Origin: Clostridium polynesiense
GTDB taxonomy: Bacteria > Bacillota > Clostridia > Clostridiales > Clostridiaceae
Direction of reading: 5' to 3'
DNA: 64,000 bases
NCBI RefSeq assembly: GCF_000820705.1
Contig: NZ_CCXI01000012.1
Location: 58,975 to 122,974 of the forward strand
Below the pieces are notes generated by a model that did no database searches, was not told where the DNA came from, and was given only the letters and a program-made list of their open reading frames with translations. This document shows positions 18,083-26,607 of this stretch, in pieces. A program made the position numbers and the translations under genes. Numbering within the stretch: the stretch's first letter is position 1; every line of letters begins with the position of its first letter.

Positions 18083-18718
18083 ATGTTTATGCCTTTAATG
18101 ATAGATTTTAAAGATAAAAATGTTGTAATCATAGGCGGAGGAAAAGTAGCCTTCAGAAAATGCGTAACTATACTGAAATACGGAGGTATAATAACTGTTA
18201 TAAGCCCTGATTTTGTTGAAGAATTTAAAAGTATTCAGAATAAGATTACCTTAATTAAAGAACCCTATAATTCCTGCTATTTAAAAGATGCCTATTTGAT
18301 AGTAGCTGCAACGAATAATAGAGAAATTAATAAGGAAATCAGCGATTACTGTAAAAGAAATAGTGCTTTCTGTAACGTTTCTGATTCTCTGGAGGAATCC
18401 TCTGTCATATTCCCATCTACAATAACAAGAGGAGATCTTTCTCTTTCTATTTCTACTTCAGGAAAGGTCCCTTTCCTGAATAAAAAGATAAAGAAAGAGC
18501 TTGAAAGCATTTATGGAGAAGAATATTCCCAGTATATAAATGTATTAGCCGGTATTAGAGAGAAGGTACTAAAGGAAGACTTTACTGAAGAGGAGAAAAA
18601 GATAATATTCAGCAAGGTACTTAATATTCCTAAAGATGAGATTATTAATATTGAAACCATTACTTATGAGAGCTTAAAGGAATTGGTACATAAATCCTTT
18701 GTGGAAGCTGAAAAGTGA
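18083..18718 (+). CDS. Precorrin-2 dehydrogenase (CysG N-terminal / Met8-like)
   Basis: A 211-residue NAD-dependent enzyme converting precorrin-2 to sirohydrochlorin, and perhaps adding iron. The Rossmann motif VVIIGGGKVAFRK lies at residues 12-24, followed by LIVAATNNREIN. NVSDSLEESSVIFPS holds the conserved Asp region, and SISTSGKVPFL is the typical C-terminal-domain start. It follows cbiK after 56 nt. The usual partners hemA, hemC or a uroporphyrinogen methyltransferase are not adjacent. ATG 18083 and ATG 18089 are both possible with GAGGTGAGG in front. Confidence 0.87.
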   Translation: MFMPLMIDFKDKNVVIIGGGKVAFRKCVTILKYGGIITVISPDFVEEFKSIQNKITLIKEPYNSCYLKDAYLIVAATNNREINKEISDYCKRNSAFCNVSDSLEESSVIFPSTITRGDLSLSISTSGKVPFLNKKIKKELESIYGEEYSQYINVLAGIREKVLKEDFTEEEKKIIFSKVLNIPKDEIINIETITYESLKELVHKSFVEAEK

Positions 18719-18778
18719 AGTTTATAGGGAAATAGAACAGGATTTAAATTATTGTATTAAATAAGGTTATCGCTAAGG

Positions 18779-18807
18779 AAAAAAGAGCTTTTAAAGCTCT
18801 TTTTTTG
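18779..18807 (+). terminator. Intrinsic terminator after the siroheme/B12 pair
   Basis: AAAAAGAGCTTT pairs with AAAGCTCTTTTT, giving a symmetric hairpin with a T7 tail. Confidence 0.8.
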
Positions 18808-18847
18808 TAAATTTTCTTATATCTCATAATGATTTCCATGGAAACTA

Positions 18848-18875
18848 TTGTGTCAACCGCAACTTATGATATAAT
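18848..18875 (+). promoter_or_regulatory. Promoter for the lipoprotein gene
   Basis: A weak TTGTGT at 18848-18853, a 16-nt spacer and a perfect TATAAT at 18870-18875. Confidence 0.5.
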
Positions 18876-18928
18876 TATAGTGCTTGTAATTAATACTAAA
18901 GAATAAAAAATATTAGGAGGTAATATTT

Positions 18929-19486
18929 ATGAAACTTAAAGGATTATTATTATCATTGACTGCAGCGGCGGTTATACTAACGGGATGCGGTTCAAAGGGT
19001 ACTCAGAATAATGATGCCAAGAAAGAAGGCGAAAAGAATCCTGATGTAGTTTCCGGAGCATCTATTGCCAAAGATGAACAATCTCTTGAAAAAGCTCTAA
19101 GCAAGGATGGTACATGGATTATAGTTTTAAAATCTGATTTAACATCAAGTAAGGAATTAGTGATGGAAGGAGAGTTTACTAAAGCAGATAAAAACGATGC
19201 CTCTAAAAAAGTTCCTGCAGGACGTAAATTAGCTCTTTATGATCAGGATGATAAGAGGAATAAGACTGCTTCGTATACTTTAAAAGCTCCTAAGTTAACT
19301 ATAAAAAGTGAAAATGCAAAAATACAAGGTGGTACTTTTGTAGGAGACGTATATGTTGAAGCTAAAGACTTCTCCATCGTAGATGGTAAAGTTGAAGGAA
19401 ATGTTTATTTTGCTAATGAGGAAGCACAAAAGACATTTAAAACTGACAAAGGTACTGTAACAGGAAAAACTGAAATTAAAAAATAA
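18929..19486 (+). CDS. Hypothetical lipoprotein
   Basis: A 185-residue secreted lipoprotein. A classic signal peptide runs to the lipobox LTGC (Cys20). The mature part is lysine- and threonine-rich and ends with repeated beta-strand-like segments (KIQGGTFVGDVYVEAKD, KVEGNVYFANEE) that resemble a short right-handed beta-helix or polymer-forming cytoskeletal fold. I do not recognise a named family. Its own promoter (18848) and terminator (19508) mark a single-gene unit. GGAGG lies 7 nt ahead of the ATG. Confidence 0.75.
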   Translation: MKLKGLLLSLTAAAVILTGCGSKGTQNNDAKKEGEKNPDVVSGASIAKDEQSLEKALSKDGTWIIVLKSDLTSSKELVMEGEFTKADKNDASKKVPAGRKLALYDQDDKRNKTASYTLKAPKLTIKSENAKIQGGTFVGDVYVEAKDFSIVDGKVEGNVYFANEEAQKTFKTDKGTVTGKTEIKK

Positions 19487-19507
19487 AAAGTAGATTTAAA
19501 TAGAAAG

Positions 19508-19538
19508 AGGTCTGAGTTTAATTCAGGCCTTATTTTTA
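19508..19538 (+). terminator. Intrinsic terminator after the lipoprotein gene
   Basis: AGGTCTGA at 19508-19515 pairs with TCAGGCCT at 19523-19530 (one G-T pair), and TTATTTTT follows. Confidence 0.7.
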
Positions 19539-19620
19539 TGGATATAATTTATTTTGAACTTTATTTTGAAAAGCAGTCATATGTGATATAATTAAAAAAA
19601 TAATAGATAAGGAGTACACT

Positions 19621-20253
19621 ATGGAGAATAATTTTTACACAAAGCAGGAAGAAATAGTAAATGCCATAACTCATGGTGCCGGGGCGGCTCTGGCTATAGC
19701 AGCTTTAGTAGTTCTTATAGTATTTGCAGCACTGAAGGGAACAGTTTGGCATGTAGTCAGCTTTTCCATTTATGGTGCTTCATTGGTCATTCTTTATTTA
19801 GGTTCTACCTTGTATCATTCCTTAACCAATGTTAAGGCAAAAAGGATTTTTAGGAAATTTGATCATATGTCGATATACCTATTGATAGCCGGAACTTATA
19901 CTCCTTTTTGCTTAACTGTGCTGAGAGGCTATGTAGGCTGGACAATATTCGGAGTGGTATGGGGATGCACTGTTATAGGCATCATATTTAAAGCCATTTC
20001 CATAGGCAAATGGGATAGGTTATCTACTTTATTATATATACTTATGGGCTGGATAATAATTATAGCTATTAAGCCCCTTAGTTCAGCTATGACTCCTGCA
20101 GGAGTTACGTTTTTAGTTTTGGGAGGATTGGCGTATACAGGAGGAGCGTTCTTCTATATCAAAGACAAAATACGATTCAATCATGGAATCTGGCATCTTT
20201 TTGTAATAGTAGGAAGTGTCTTTCACTTTTTCTCAGTGATGACGCTTTTGTAA
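19621..20253 (+). CDS. Hemolysin III family protein (PAQR/YqfA)
   Basis: A 210-residue integral membrane protein with seven predicted helices. Hallmarks are EEIVNAITHGAGA at the start, STLYHSLTN (~residue 62), FDHMSIYLLIAGTYTPF (~81) and the late His of IWHLFVIVGSVFHF (~192-203), the presumed metal-binding residues of the PAQR superfamily. The hemolytic label is historical; the native role in bacteria is uncertain and may involve membrane lipids. AAGGAG lies before ATG 19621. It converges on the L25 gene across a shared terminator. Confidence 0.88.
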   Translation: MENNFYTKQEEIVNAITHGAGAALAIAALVVLIVFAALKGTVWHVVSFSIYGASLVILYLGSTLYHSLTNVKAKRIFRKFDHMSIYLLIAGTYTPFCLTVLRGYVGWTIFGVVWGCTVIGIIFKAISIGKWDRLSTLLYILMGWIIIIAIKPLSSAMTPAGVTFLVLGGLAYTGGAFFYIKDKIRFNHGIWHLFVIVGSVFHFFSVMTLL

Positions 20254-20262
20254 ACTAAAAAT

Positions 20263-20310
20263 AAGCCATACTGATTAACTAAAGGTTAATTAGTGTGGCT
20301 TACTTTTATT
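20263..20310. terminator. Bidirectional terminator, 17-bp stem
   Basis: Arms 20263-20279 and 20285-20301 pair across 17 positions (two G-T pairs), with loop TAAAG. It is shared by the convergent hemolysin III and L25 genes. Confidence 0.8.
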
Positions 20311-20357
20311 ATCATTTATATTAAAGACATTTTATCAGTTTTTATATTATACTGAAA

Positions 20358-20972
20358 TTACGCTTCAGAAGATGTCCCTGATTCAGAAGCGTCAGCTTCA
20401 GCGGTTTCTTCAAGATCCTTGTACATAACTGAAGCGTTTACCACAGCTAGAAGGGTTTCAGGATCTGTTAACAGGGTAATATTATCAGGAAGCTTTATAT
20501 CCTTTGCATAGAGTTTGTCCTCAAATTGCATCTGTGAAACATCTATATCAAAGTGCAGAGGAATATCTTCTGCGGGACCCTGCAGCTCCAGTTCAGGCTG
20601 AAGTGATTCAAGAACAAGTCTATTAAGCTGTAAATTTTCACGGCCTGTATAGGTAATAGGAATATTCATTTTTACTACTTCATCAGACTTAACATGCTGG
20701 AAGTCTACATGAATAACTCCATCGCCTAAATGTTCTTTTTGAACTTCTTTAACTAAACATGACCATTTTTTATCATTAATTTCTAATTTTAGAATAGAAC
20801 CTTTTGAATTATATTTTAATACTCTTGCCAATTCTATGCTATCCACCTTAATAGGTATATTTTTATCCATGGAACTTCCATAAATTATTCCAGGAACTAT
20901 ACCATCTCGCCTTAAAGCTTTAACTCTTTCCTGGGGATTTCTTTCCATCACATTAATTGCTGACTGTGACAT
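20358..20972 (-). CDS. rplY: 50S ribosomal protein L25, CTC (long) form
   Basis: A 204-residue protein with an N-terminal L25 domain (residues 1-90, binding 5S rRNA) and a C-terminal TL5/CTC beta domain (about 95-185), then an acidic tail EADASESGTSSEA. The long CTC form is linked to general stress in bacilli. The start is ATG 20972: AAGAGGTG lies 6 nt ahead, while the longer frame would begin inside that site. In many Firmicutes ctc lies beside prs, pth or spoVT; here it stands alone. Confidence 0.9.
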   Translation of the reverse strand: MSQSAINVMERNPQERVKALRRDGIVPGIIYGSSMDKNIPIKVDSIELARVLKYNSKGSILKLEINDKKWSCLVKEVQKEHLGDGVIHVDFQHVKSDEVVKMNIPITYTGRENLQLNRLVLESLQPELELQGPAEDIPLHFDIDVSQMQFEDKLYAKDIKLPDNITLLTDPETLLAVVNASVMYKDLEETAEADASESGTSSEA

Positions 20973-21206
20973 AAATAACACCTCTTTCTTATTGTCTCAT
21001 TAAACCAATAAAAAATAGTAAAGTTATTAAATAACTTATTACTATATGATTATTCTACATTAATATAACTTAATATAAAGCTTTAGAGGAAAAGGTTAAC
21101 CTTTTATTAAACTATTGTTTACAATGTTTATAGTTAGTTATCATATAGTTAACAATTAGTTAGAAAATTCTTAAAATAATATAGGTAAATATATGAAATT
21201 ACAACC

Positions 21207-21235
21207 TTGACTAAGTTGTACGTACAGGATATAAT
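21207..21235 (+). promoter_or_regulatory. Trehalose operon promoter
   Basis: TTGACT at 21207-21212, exactly 17 nt, then TATAAT at 21230-21235: an almost perfect sigma-A promoter. The spacer contains the first operator palindrome, so a bound repressor would block RNA polymerase directly. Confidence 0.85.
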
Positions 21236-21262
21236 GATATTATAAAACAACTTGTACGTATA
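21217..21262 (+). promoter_or_regulatory. Tandem TreR-type operators
   Basis: TGTACGTACA at 21217-21226 is a perfect 10-bp palindrome. TGTACGTATA at 21253-21262 is a near copy, with centres 36 bp apart. The first lies between -35 and -10, the second just after the transcription start. Bacillus TreR binds a similar TTGTATATACAA site, and treR is the last gene of this operon. Binding is inferred. Confidence 0.75.
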
Positions 21263-21310
21263 GGTTTTCTTGAAAATGATTACATCAAGAATTTATTAGG
21301 AGGTAGAATC

Positions 21311-22756
21311 ATGGGTAAATATTCAAATGAAGCCGCTGAGCTCCTTAAGTATATAGGAGGCAGTGAAAACATCGCTGCAGTATCACACTGTGCCACCAGA
21401 ATGCGATTTGTTCTTAATAGGGCAGAAGCTGCTGATATTCCCAAAATTGAAGGAATTAAAGCGGTTAAAGGCACTTTTACTCAAGCTGGACAGTTTCAAG
21501 TGATAATAGGAAATGAGGTTCCCTTATTTTACAATGACTTTGTACAGGCTGCAGGAATAGAAGGGGTAAGTAAGGATGTAACTAAAGTGGCTGCCAGAAA
21601 AAATATGAACTGGCTTCAAAAACTTATTTCTCATCTTGCGGACATTTTTGCACCTCTTATACCTGCAATAGTTGTAGGAGGTTTAATACTTGGATTTAGA
21701 AATATAATCGGAGATATTAAGCTTTTGGAAGACGGTACCAAAACTCTGGTAGAGGTTTCACAGTTCTGGTCTGGCGCTCATGCTTTTCTGTGGCTTATAG
21801 GAGAGGCTATATTTCATTTTCTTCCTGTAGGGATTACATGGTCTATTTCAAAGAAGATGGGAACCACACAAATATTAGGAATTGTTTTAGGTCTTACCCT
21901 TGTATCCCCCCAGCTTCTTAATGCTTATGCCGTTGCCGGTGCAGATAAAATACCGGTATGGAATTTTGGTTTTGCACAGGTTCAGATGATTGGATATCAG
22001 GCTCAGGTTATTCCGGCAATTTTGGCAGGCTTCCTTTTATCTTATTTAGAAATTAAAATCAGGGATTGGGTTCCTTCTTATATTTCAATGATAGTGGTGC
22101 CTTTCCTTTCTCTTTTGCCAACGGTTTTAATAGCTCATGTGGTTTTAGGTCCTATTGGCTGGAAAATAGGTTCGGTTATATCAAATGTAGTATATTCAGG
22201 ATTGACTTCTAATTTAAGATGGCTCTTTGCAGCTGTTTTTGGATTTGTATATTCTCCTTTGGTTATTACGGGACTTCATCACATGACAAATGCTATTGAT
22301 CTCCAGCTTATGGGGGAAATGGGAGGAACAAATCTGTGGCCTATGATAGCCTTGTCTAACATTGCACAGGGATCTGCAGTACTTGCTATGATATATTTGA
22401 ACAGAAAAAATGAAGAGGAAAAACAAGTTTCAATACCTGCTGCCATATCATGCTATTTAGGTGTTACTGAACCTGCAATGTTTGGTATAAATCTTAAATA
22501 TATCTTCCCTTTCCTGGCAGCAATGATAGGTTCCTCTATAGCAGCGGTTATTTCCGTAGGAAGCGGGGTAATGGCAAACTCCATAGGAGTAGGAGGACTT
22601 CCAGGAATCTTATCTATTAAACCTCAGTTCATGCTAATGTTCTTCATAGCAATGGTAACAGCAGTGATAGTACCCTTTGTGCTTACTATAGCCTTTGCTA
22701 AGAAAAAAGTCGGAGTAAAGCAGTATAAAACCATTGAAGCTAAAGCTAAAGCATAA
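21311..22756 (+). CDS. treP: PTS trehalose-specific enzyme IIBC
   Basis: A 481-residue phosphotransferase permease importing trehalose as trehalose-6-phosphate. The IIB domain (residues 1-85) has the phosphocysteine Cys27 in SHCATRMRF. The IIC domain (about 105-470) is polytopic, with GLHHMTNAIDLQLM and GVTEPAMFGIN motifs. No IIA domain is attached, so a glucose-type IIA elsewhere must supply phosphate. AGGAGG is placed well before ATG 21311. First gene of the treP-treC-treR operon. A G/C-rich hairpin after it may lower downstream expression. Confidence 0.92.
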   Translation: MGKYSNEAAELLKYIGGSENIAAVSHCATRMRFVLNRAEAADIPKIEGIKAVKGTFTQAGQFQVIIGNEVPLFYNDFVQAAGIEGVSKDVTKVAARKNMNWLQKLISHLADIFAPLIPAIVVGGLILGFRNIIGDIKLLEDGTKTLVEVSQFWSGAHAFLWLIGEAIFHFLPVGITWSISKKMGTTQILGIVLGLTLVSPQLLNAYAVAGADKIPVWNFGFAQVQMIGYQAQVIPAILAGFLLSYLEIKIRDWVPSYISMIVVPFLSLLPTVLIAHVVLGPIGWKIGSVISNVVYSGLTSNLRWLFAAVFGFVYSPLVITGLHHMTNAIDLQLMGEMGGTNLWPMIALSNIAQGSAVLAMIYLNRKNEEEKQVSIPAAISCYLGVTEPAMFGINLKYIFPFLAAMIGSSIAAVISVGSGVMANSIGVGGLPGILSIKPQFMLMFFIAMVTAVIVPFVLTIAFAKKKVGVKQYKTIEAKAKA

Positions 22757-22764
22757 AAACAAAT

Positions 22765-22796
22765 AAGGGAGGGGGGAAGCCTCCTCCCTTTTATGT
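22765..22796 (+). terminator. Intercistronic hairpin between treP and treC
   Basis: AAGGGAGG at 22765-22772 pairs with CCTCCCTT at 22783-22790, with a short T tail. It may act as a partial terminator or an mRNA-stabilising stem that sets the PTS-to-hydrolase ratio. Confidence 0.5.
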
Positions 22797-22826
22797 TATA
22801 CAATGAAATTAAAGGAGCAGATATAC

Positions 22827-24494
22827 ATGAAGGATTTTAGAAAGAGCATAATCTATCAAATATACCCAAAATCTTTTTATGATTCTAACGGAGATGGTAT
22901 AGGTGATTTAAAAGGAGTTACTGATAAATTAGATTATCTGAAATATTTAGGGGTGGACTGCATCTGGCTTACACCTTTTTATCTCTCGCCACAGAGAGAT
23001 AACGGTTATGATATAGCTGATTATAGGAATATAGATCCTCAATTCGGTACCATGGAGGACTTTCAGGAGCTTATAAAGGAAGCGGAAGAAAGAGGTATAG
23101 AAATTATGCTTGATATGGTATTTAATCATACCTCCACAGAGCATCCATGGTTTAAAAAAGCACTTCAGGGTGACAAAAACTACAAAGACTATTATATATT
23201 TAAAAAGGGTTTCAGGGGGAAACCTCCCACAAATTGGATATCAAAGTTTGGTGGTTCAGCTTGGGAATATGTTCCGGAGCTTGGGGAATTCTACCTTCAT
23301 TTATTTGATAGCACTCAAGCGGATTTAAACTGGGAAAATCCCAAGGTAAGAAAAGAAATATATGATGTGATAAATTATTGGATAGACAAAGGGGTAAAAG
23401 CCTTTAGACTGGATGTCATAAATTTAATATCTAAGCCTTCTGTCTATGAAGATGATGATGTAGGAGACGGTAGGAGATTTTATACCGATGGCCCTAAAAT
23501 CCATAAATATCTGAAAGAATTAAACAAAAAAACTTTCAGCAGACATGGTAATATAATATCTGCAGGGGAAATGTCTTCTACTTCCATTGACAATTGTATA
23601 AGATATACAAATCCTAAAGAAAAAGAGCTGTCAATGGTATTTAATTTTCACCATTTAAAGGTAGATTATAAAAATGGTGATAAGTGGACGTTAATGGACT
23701 TTGATTTTTATGAATTAAAAAAGATATTAAATAATTGGCAGTGCGGTATGGAAAAAGGGCAGGGATGGAGTGCTGTATTTTTATGCAATCACGATCAGCC
23801 AAGAAGCGTATCAAGATTCGGAGATGATGATATTTATATAAACGAGTCTGCTAAAATGCTTGCTACATCAGTACACATGATGAGGGGAACCCCATTTATA
23901 TATCAGGGAGAAGAACTGGCAATGACCAATCCTTATTTTAATGATATAGAAGATTACAGGGACGTCGAATCTATAAATTATTATAATATACTAAAACATC
24001 AGGGGAAAAGTGAGCAGGAAATAATTAAAATACTTCAAAATAAATCCAGGGATAATTCCAGAACCCCTATGCAGTGGAACTTTGAGAAAAATTCCGGCTT
24101 TACTTCAGGAGAACCATGGATTCCTATAAGTAAAAATTATGATAAAATAAATTCTGAAGAAGCTCTTAAAAATCTAGATTCTGTTTTTTATCACTACAAA
24201 CAACTCATAGAGCTTAGGAAAAAGTATGATGTCATAGCTTATGGAAGCTATATTCCTTTACTTGAAGAACATACTGAAATCTTTGCATATATAAGGGATT
24301 ATAAAAATGAAAGGATCGTTGTTATTAATAACTTCTATGATGGAACTCCTGTATTTAGACTTTCAGAGGAGTTTAAAACAACATATATTAAATCAAAGAT
24401 TTTAATTTCGAATTATAAAGACAGTGCTGAATATGGTGAAGAAATAGTACTACGTCCCTATGAGTCTGTTGTCTATTATCTTGAAAAAGAATAA
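22827..24494 (+). CDS. treC: Alpha,alpha-phosphotrehalase
   Basis: A 555-residue GH13 enzyme cleaving trehalose-6-phosphate to glucose and glucose-6-phosphate. The (beta/alpha)8 barrel carries the catalytic residues: nucleophile Asp196 in FRLDVI, acid/base Glu248 in SAGEMSS and Asp323 in CNHDQPR, with DMVFNHTS as region I. The length and N-terminus IIYQIYPKSFYDSNGDG fit the trehalase/oligo-1,6-glucosidase group; the trehalose assignment rests on the operon. ATG 22827 is chosen because AAAGGAG (22811-22817) lies 9 nt before it. It is also called treA in Bacillus. Confidence 0.92.
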   Translation: MKDFRKSIIYQIYPKSFYDSNGDGIGDLKGVTDKLDYLKYLGVDCIWLTPFYLSPQRDNGYDIADYRNIDPQFGTMEDFQELIKEAEERGIEIMLDMVFNHTSTEHPWFKKALQGDKNYKDYYIFKKGFRGKPPTNWISKFGGSAWEYVPELGEFYLHLFDSTQADLNWENPKVRKEIYDVINYWIDKGVKAFRLDVINLISKPSVYEDDDVGDGRRFYTDGPKIHKYLKELNKKTFSRHGNIISAGEMSSTSIDNCIRYTNPKEKELSMVFNFHHLKVDYKNGDKWTLMDFDFYELKKILNNWQCGMEKGQGWSAVFLCNHDQPRSVSRFGDDDIYINESAKMLATSVHMMRGTPFIYQGEELAMTNPYFNDIEDYRDVESINYYNILKHQGKSEQEIIKILQNKSRDNSRTPMQWNFEKNSGFTSGEPWIPISKNYDKINSEEALKNLDSVFYHYKQLIELRKKYDVIAYGSYIPLLEEHTEIFAYIRDYKNERIVVINNFYDGTPVFRLSEEFKTTYIKSKILISNYKDSAEYGEEIVLRPYESVVYYLEKE

Positions 24495-24527
24495 TGGGGA
24501 TGGTAGAATGTTCTAGGGTGAAGCAAA

Positions 24528-25241
24528 ATGGATAGTAAATACTCGATAATATATAATGATATATTAAGCAGGATTGAAAACGGAGATTATGAGCCCAATA
24601 GTAAACTTCCTTCAGAGAATGAACTGATGCAGCATTTTAATGTATCCCGAGACACTGTAAGAAAAGCTCTTAACTTGTTAGAAGAAGCAGGATATATTCA
24701 TAAAATAAAAGGAAAAGGCTCTCTTATATTGGATATAAATAAATTCAATTTTCCAGTATCAGGAATAACCAGCTTCAAAGAATTATCCAAGGATATGGGA
24801 GTGGAGGCAAAAACTTTTGTGGAGGAACTGAAGGTAGTGAAACCGGGAAGATTTCTTAAAAGCAATTTAGAGCTTACATCAGAAGATGAGGTTTGGAAAG
24901 TTATAAGAGTCAGACAGTTAGGAGATAGAAAAGTCATTTTAGATAAGGACTTTTTTAATAAAAAAATAATTCCAAACTTAACCAAGGAAGTATGCGAAGA
25001 TTCTATTTATGAATATATTGAAAAAGAGCTGAAGCTTAAGATAGGATTTGCTAAGAAGGAAATAACCGTGCAGCAGTGTACTGAGGAAGATAAAAAACTT
25101 CTGGATTGCGAAGGCTATAATATGATAGTGGTAGTGAGAAGCTATACTTATCTGGATGACACCAGCTTATTTCAGTATACTGAATCCAGACATAGACCAG
25201 ATAAATTTAAATTTGTAGATTTTGCAAGAAGAACCAATTAA
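24528..25241 (+). CDS. treR: Trehalose operon repressor, GntR family
   Basis: A 237-residue regulator with an N-terminal winged helix (residues 5-70; LPSENELMQHFNVSRDTVRKAL) and a C-terminal UTRA ligand domain (~80-235), placing it in the HutC/TreR branch of GntR. Known TreR proteins release DNA when they bind trehalose-6-phosphate. It should bind the twin operators at 21217-21262, making the operon self-regulated. A modest AGGGTGA precedes ATG 24528, which follows treC by 33 nt. Confidence 0.9.
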   Translation: MDSKYSIIYNDILSRIENGDYEPNSKLPSENELMQHFNVSRDTVRKALNLLEEAGYIHKIKGKGSLILDINKFNFPVSGITSFKELSKDMGVEAKTFVEELKVVKPGRFLKSNLELTSEDEVWKVIRVRQLGDRKVILDKDFFNKKIIPNLTKEVCEDSIYEYIEKELKLKIGFAKKEITVQQCTEEDKKLLDCEGYNMIVVVRSYTYLDDTSLFQYTESRHRPDKFKFVDFARRTN

Positions 25242-25270
25242 AGCTGAAAGCATGTAATAAAGTCAATTTG

Positions 25271-25309
25271 AGCTGATACCTCTAAATATATTGAGGCATC
25301 AGCTTTTTA
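25271..25309 (+). terminator. Terminator of the trehalose operon
   Basis: AGCTGAT/ATCAGCT and CCTC/GAGG stack across one mismatch (25271-25282 with 25293-25304), and T5 follows. Confidence 0.8.
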
Positions 25310-25346
25310 ACGAGAAAAAAATATTTTAAAAAAATTATAAAAACTA

Positions 25347-25375
25347 TTGAGATTTAAAAATAATTATAGTATATT
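25347..25375 (+). promoter_or_regulatory. Promoter for the polyamine ABC operon
   Basis: TTGAGA at 25347-25352, a 17-nt spacer and TATATT at 25370-25375. A leader of about 125 nt follows. It holds a spare AAGGAGG at 25456-25462 ahead of only a three-codon frame. Confidence 0.5.
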
Positions 25376-25508
25376 CAGTTATGGTTATAATTATTCCGAA
25401 ATATGGAGTAATTATAAATTAAATTAATAACTTCTTTTTGGCATATTAACGCCATAAGGAGGTTTTTTATTTTTTGAAAAATTGATTTATTAAAGGGGAT
25501 GTTACGGT

Positions 25509-26594
25509 GTGAAAGACGATGTTTTCGTTGAACTGCGAAATGTTTGTAAAAGTTATGATCAAGAGGAAACAGTAATAAAGAATCTGGACCTGGAGATTAA
25601 AAAAGGAGAATTTTTAACGCTGCTGGGTCCTAGCGGATGTGGAAAGACAACAACCCTTAGGATGATTGCAGGATTCGAAAGCCCTACAAGCGGGCAGATT
25701 ATCATTGATAATGATAATGTTACTGAAAAGGCACCTTTTCAAAGGTGCGTTAATACTGTTTTTCAAAATTATGCTCTATTCCCTCATATGAATATTTTTG
25801 ATAATGTAGCCTTTGGATTAAAGATGAAGAAGGTGGGTAAGGAAGAAATAGCAAGCTGGGTTGAAGAAATGCTGAAGATCGTACAGCTGGAAGGCTATGA
25901 AAAAAGAATGCCTGCTCAGTTAAGCGGCGGTCAGATGCAGAGAGTGGCAATTGCCAGAGCATTAATCAACAGGCCAAAGGTTCTTCTTTTGGATGAACCC
26001 CTGGGAGCTCTTGATTTAAAACTTCGTAAGCAGATGCAGTTAGAACTTAAGCATCTTCAAAGACAGCTGGGCATAACCTTTATATTTGTTACTCATGACT
26101 AAGAGGAAGCCTTAACTATGTCTGACAGAATTGTAGTTATGAACGGCGGAACGGTGGAACAGATAGGTACACCGGAAGAACTGTATGAACAGCCTAAAAC
26201 AAAATTTGTGGCAGATTTTCTTGGAGAAACCAATATTCTGGAGGGAGAAGTTATAAAATTAAAGGAAAGAGAAGTTCTTCTCCACCTGGAACAAGAAAGC
26301 GATATAATAAGGATACCTAACCGTCAATATGTTATGGGTGATAAATTTATAGTATCCATACGTCCTGAAAGGATAAAATTTAAGTATGCTCCTGAAGAAG
26401 GAGATGTATGGCTTCCCTGTAAGATAAAAGAAAGAATTTATAATGGAGCTGTTATTAAAAATGTAGCTCTTTTAAATAACGGAAAAGAAATTCTAATTAA
26501 TGAACCTATCGGAGAAAGCTTTACCCTTAAAAATGCAGATGATGAGATATTTGCAACCTGGAGTACAGATAAAACTGTAGTCATCAAGGCATAA
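25509..26594 (+). pseudogene. potA: Spermidine/putrescine ABC transporter ATPase, interrupted by an in-frame stop
   Basis: The frame encodes a full PotA of 361 codons, but codon 198 is TAA (26100-26102). Relatives have Gln there in [14 protein letters not shown], so one C-to-T change of CAA explains it. The first part (197 aa) keeps Walker [10 protein letters not shown], signature [10 protein letters not shown], Walker B LLLDEPLG and the H-loop THD. The second part (ATG 26118, 158 aa) is the TOBE domain. AGAGGA at 26102-26107 stands 10 nt before ATG 26118, so restart could give two chains. potB and potCD downstream are intact. Start: GTG 25509 behind AAAGGGG. Confidence 0.85.
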
Positions 26595-26607
26595 GGGGGA
26601 GTGACAA

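Noticed and set aside
25456..25485. Leader peptide before potA: AAGGAGG followed by TTG-AAA-AAT-TGA
   Set aside because: Only three codons, with 11-nt spacing and no attenuator hairpin. Noted only as an odd spare Shine-Dalgarno.
26100..26102. Reading the potA TAA as a recoded codon like the glutaredoxin UGA
   Set aside because: UAA is not decoded as an amino acid in bacteria of this type. A point mutation or restart explains it better.
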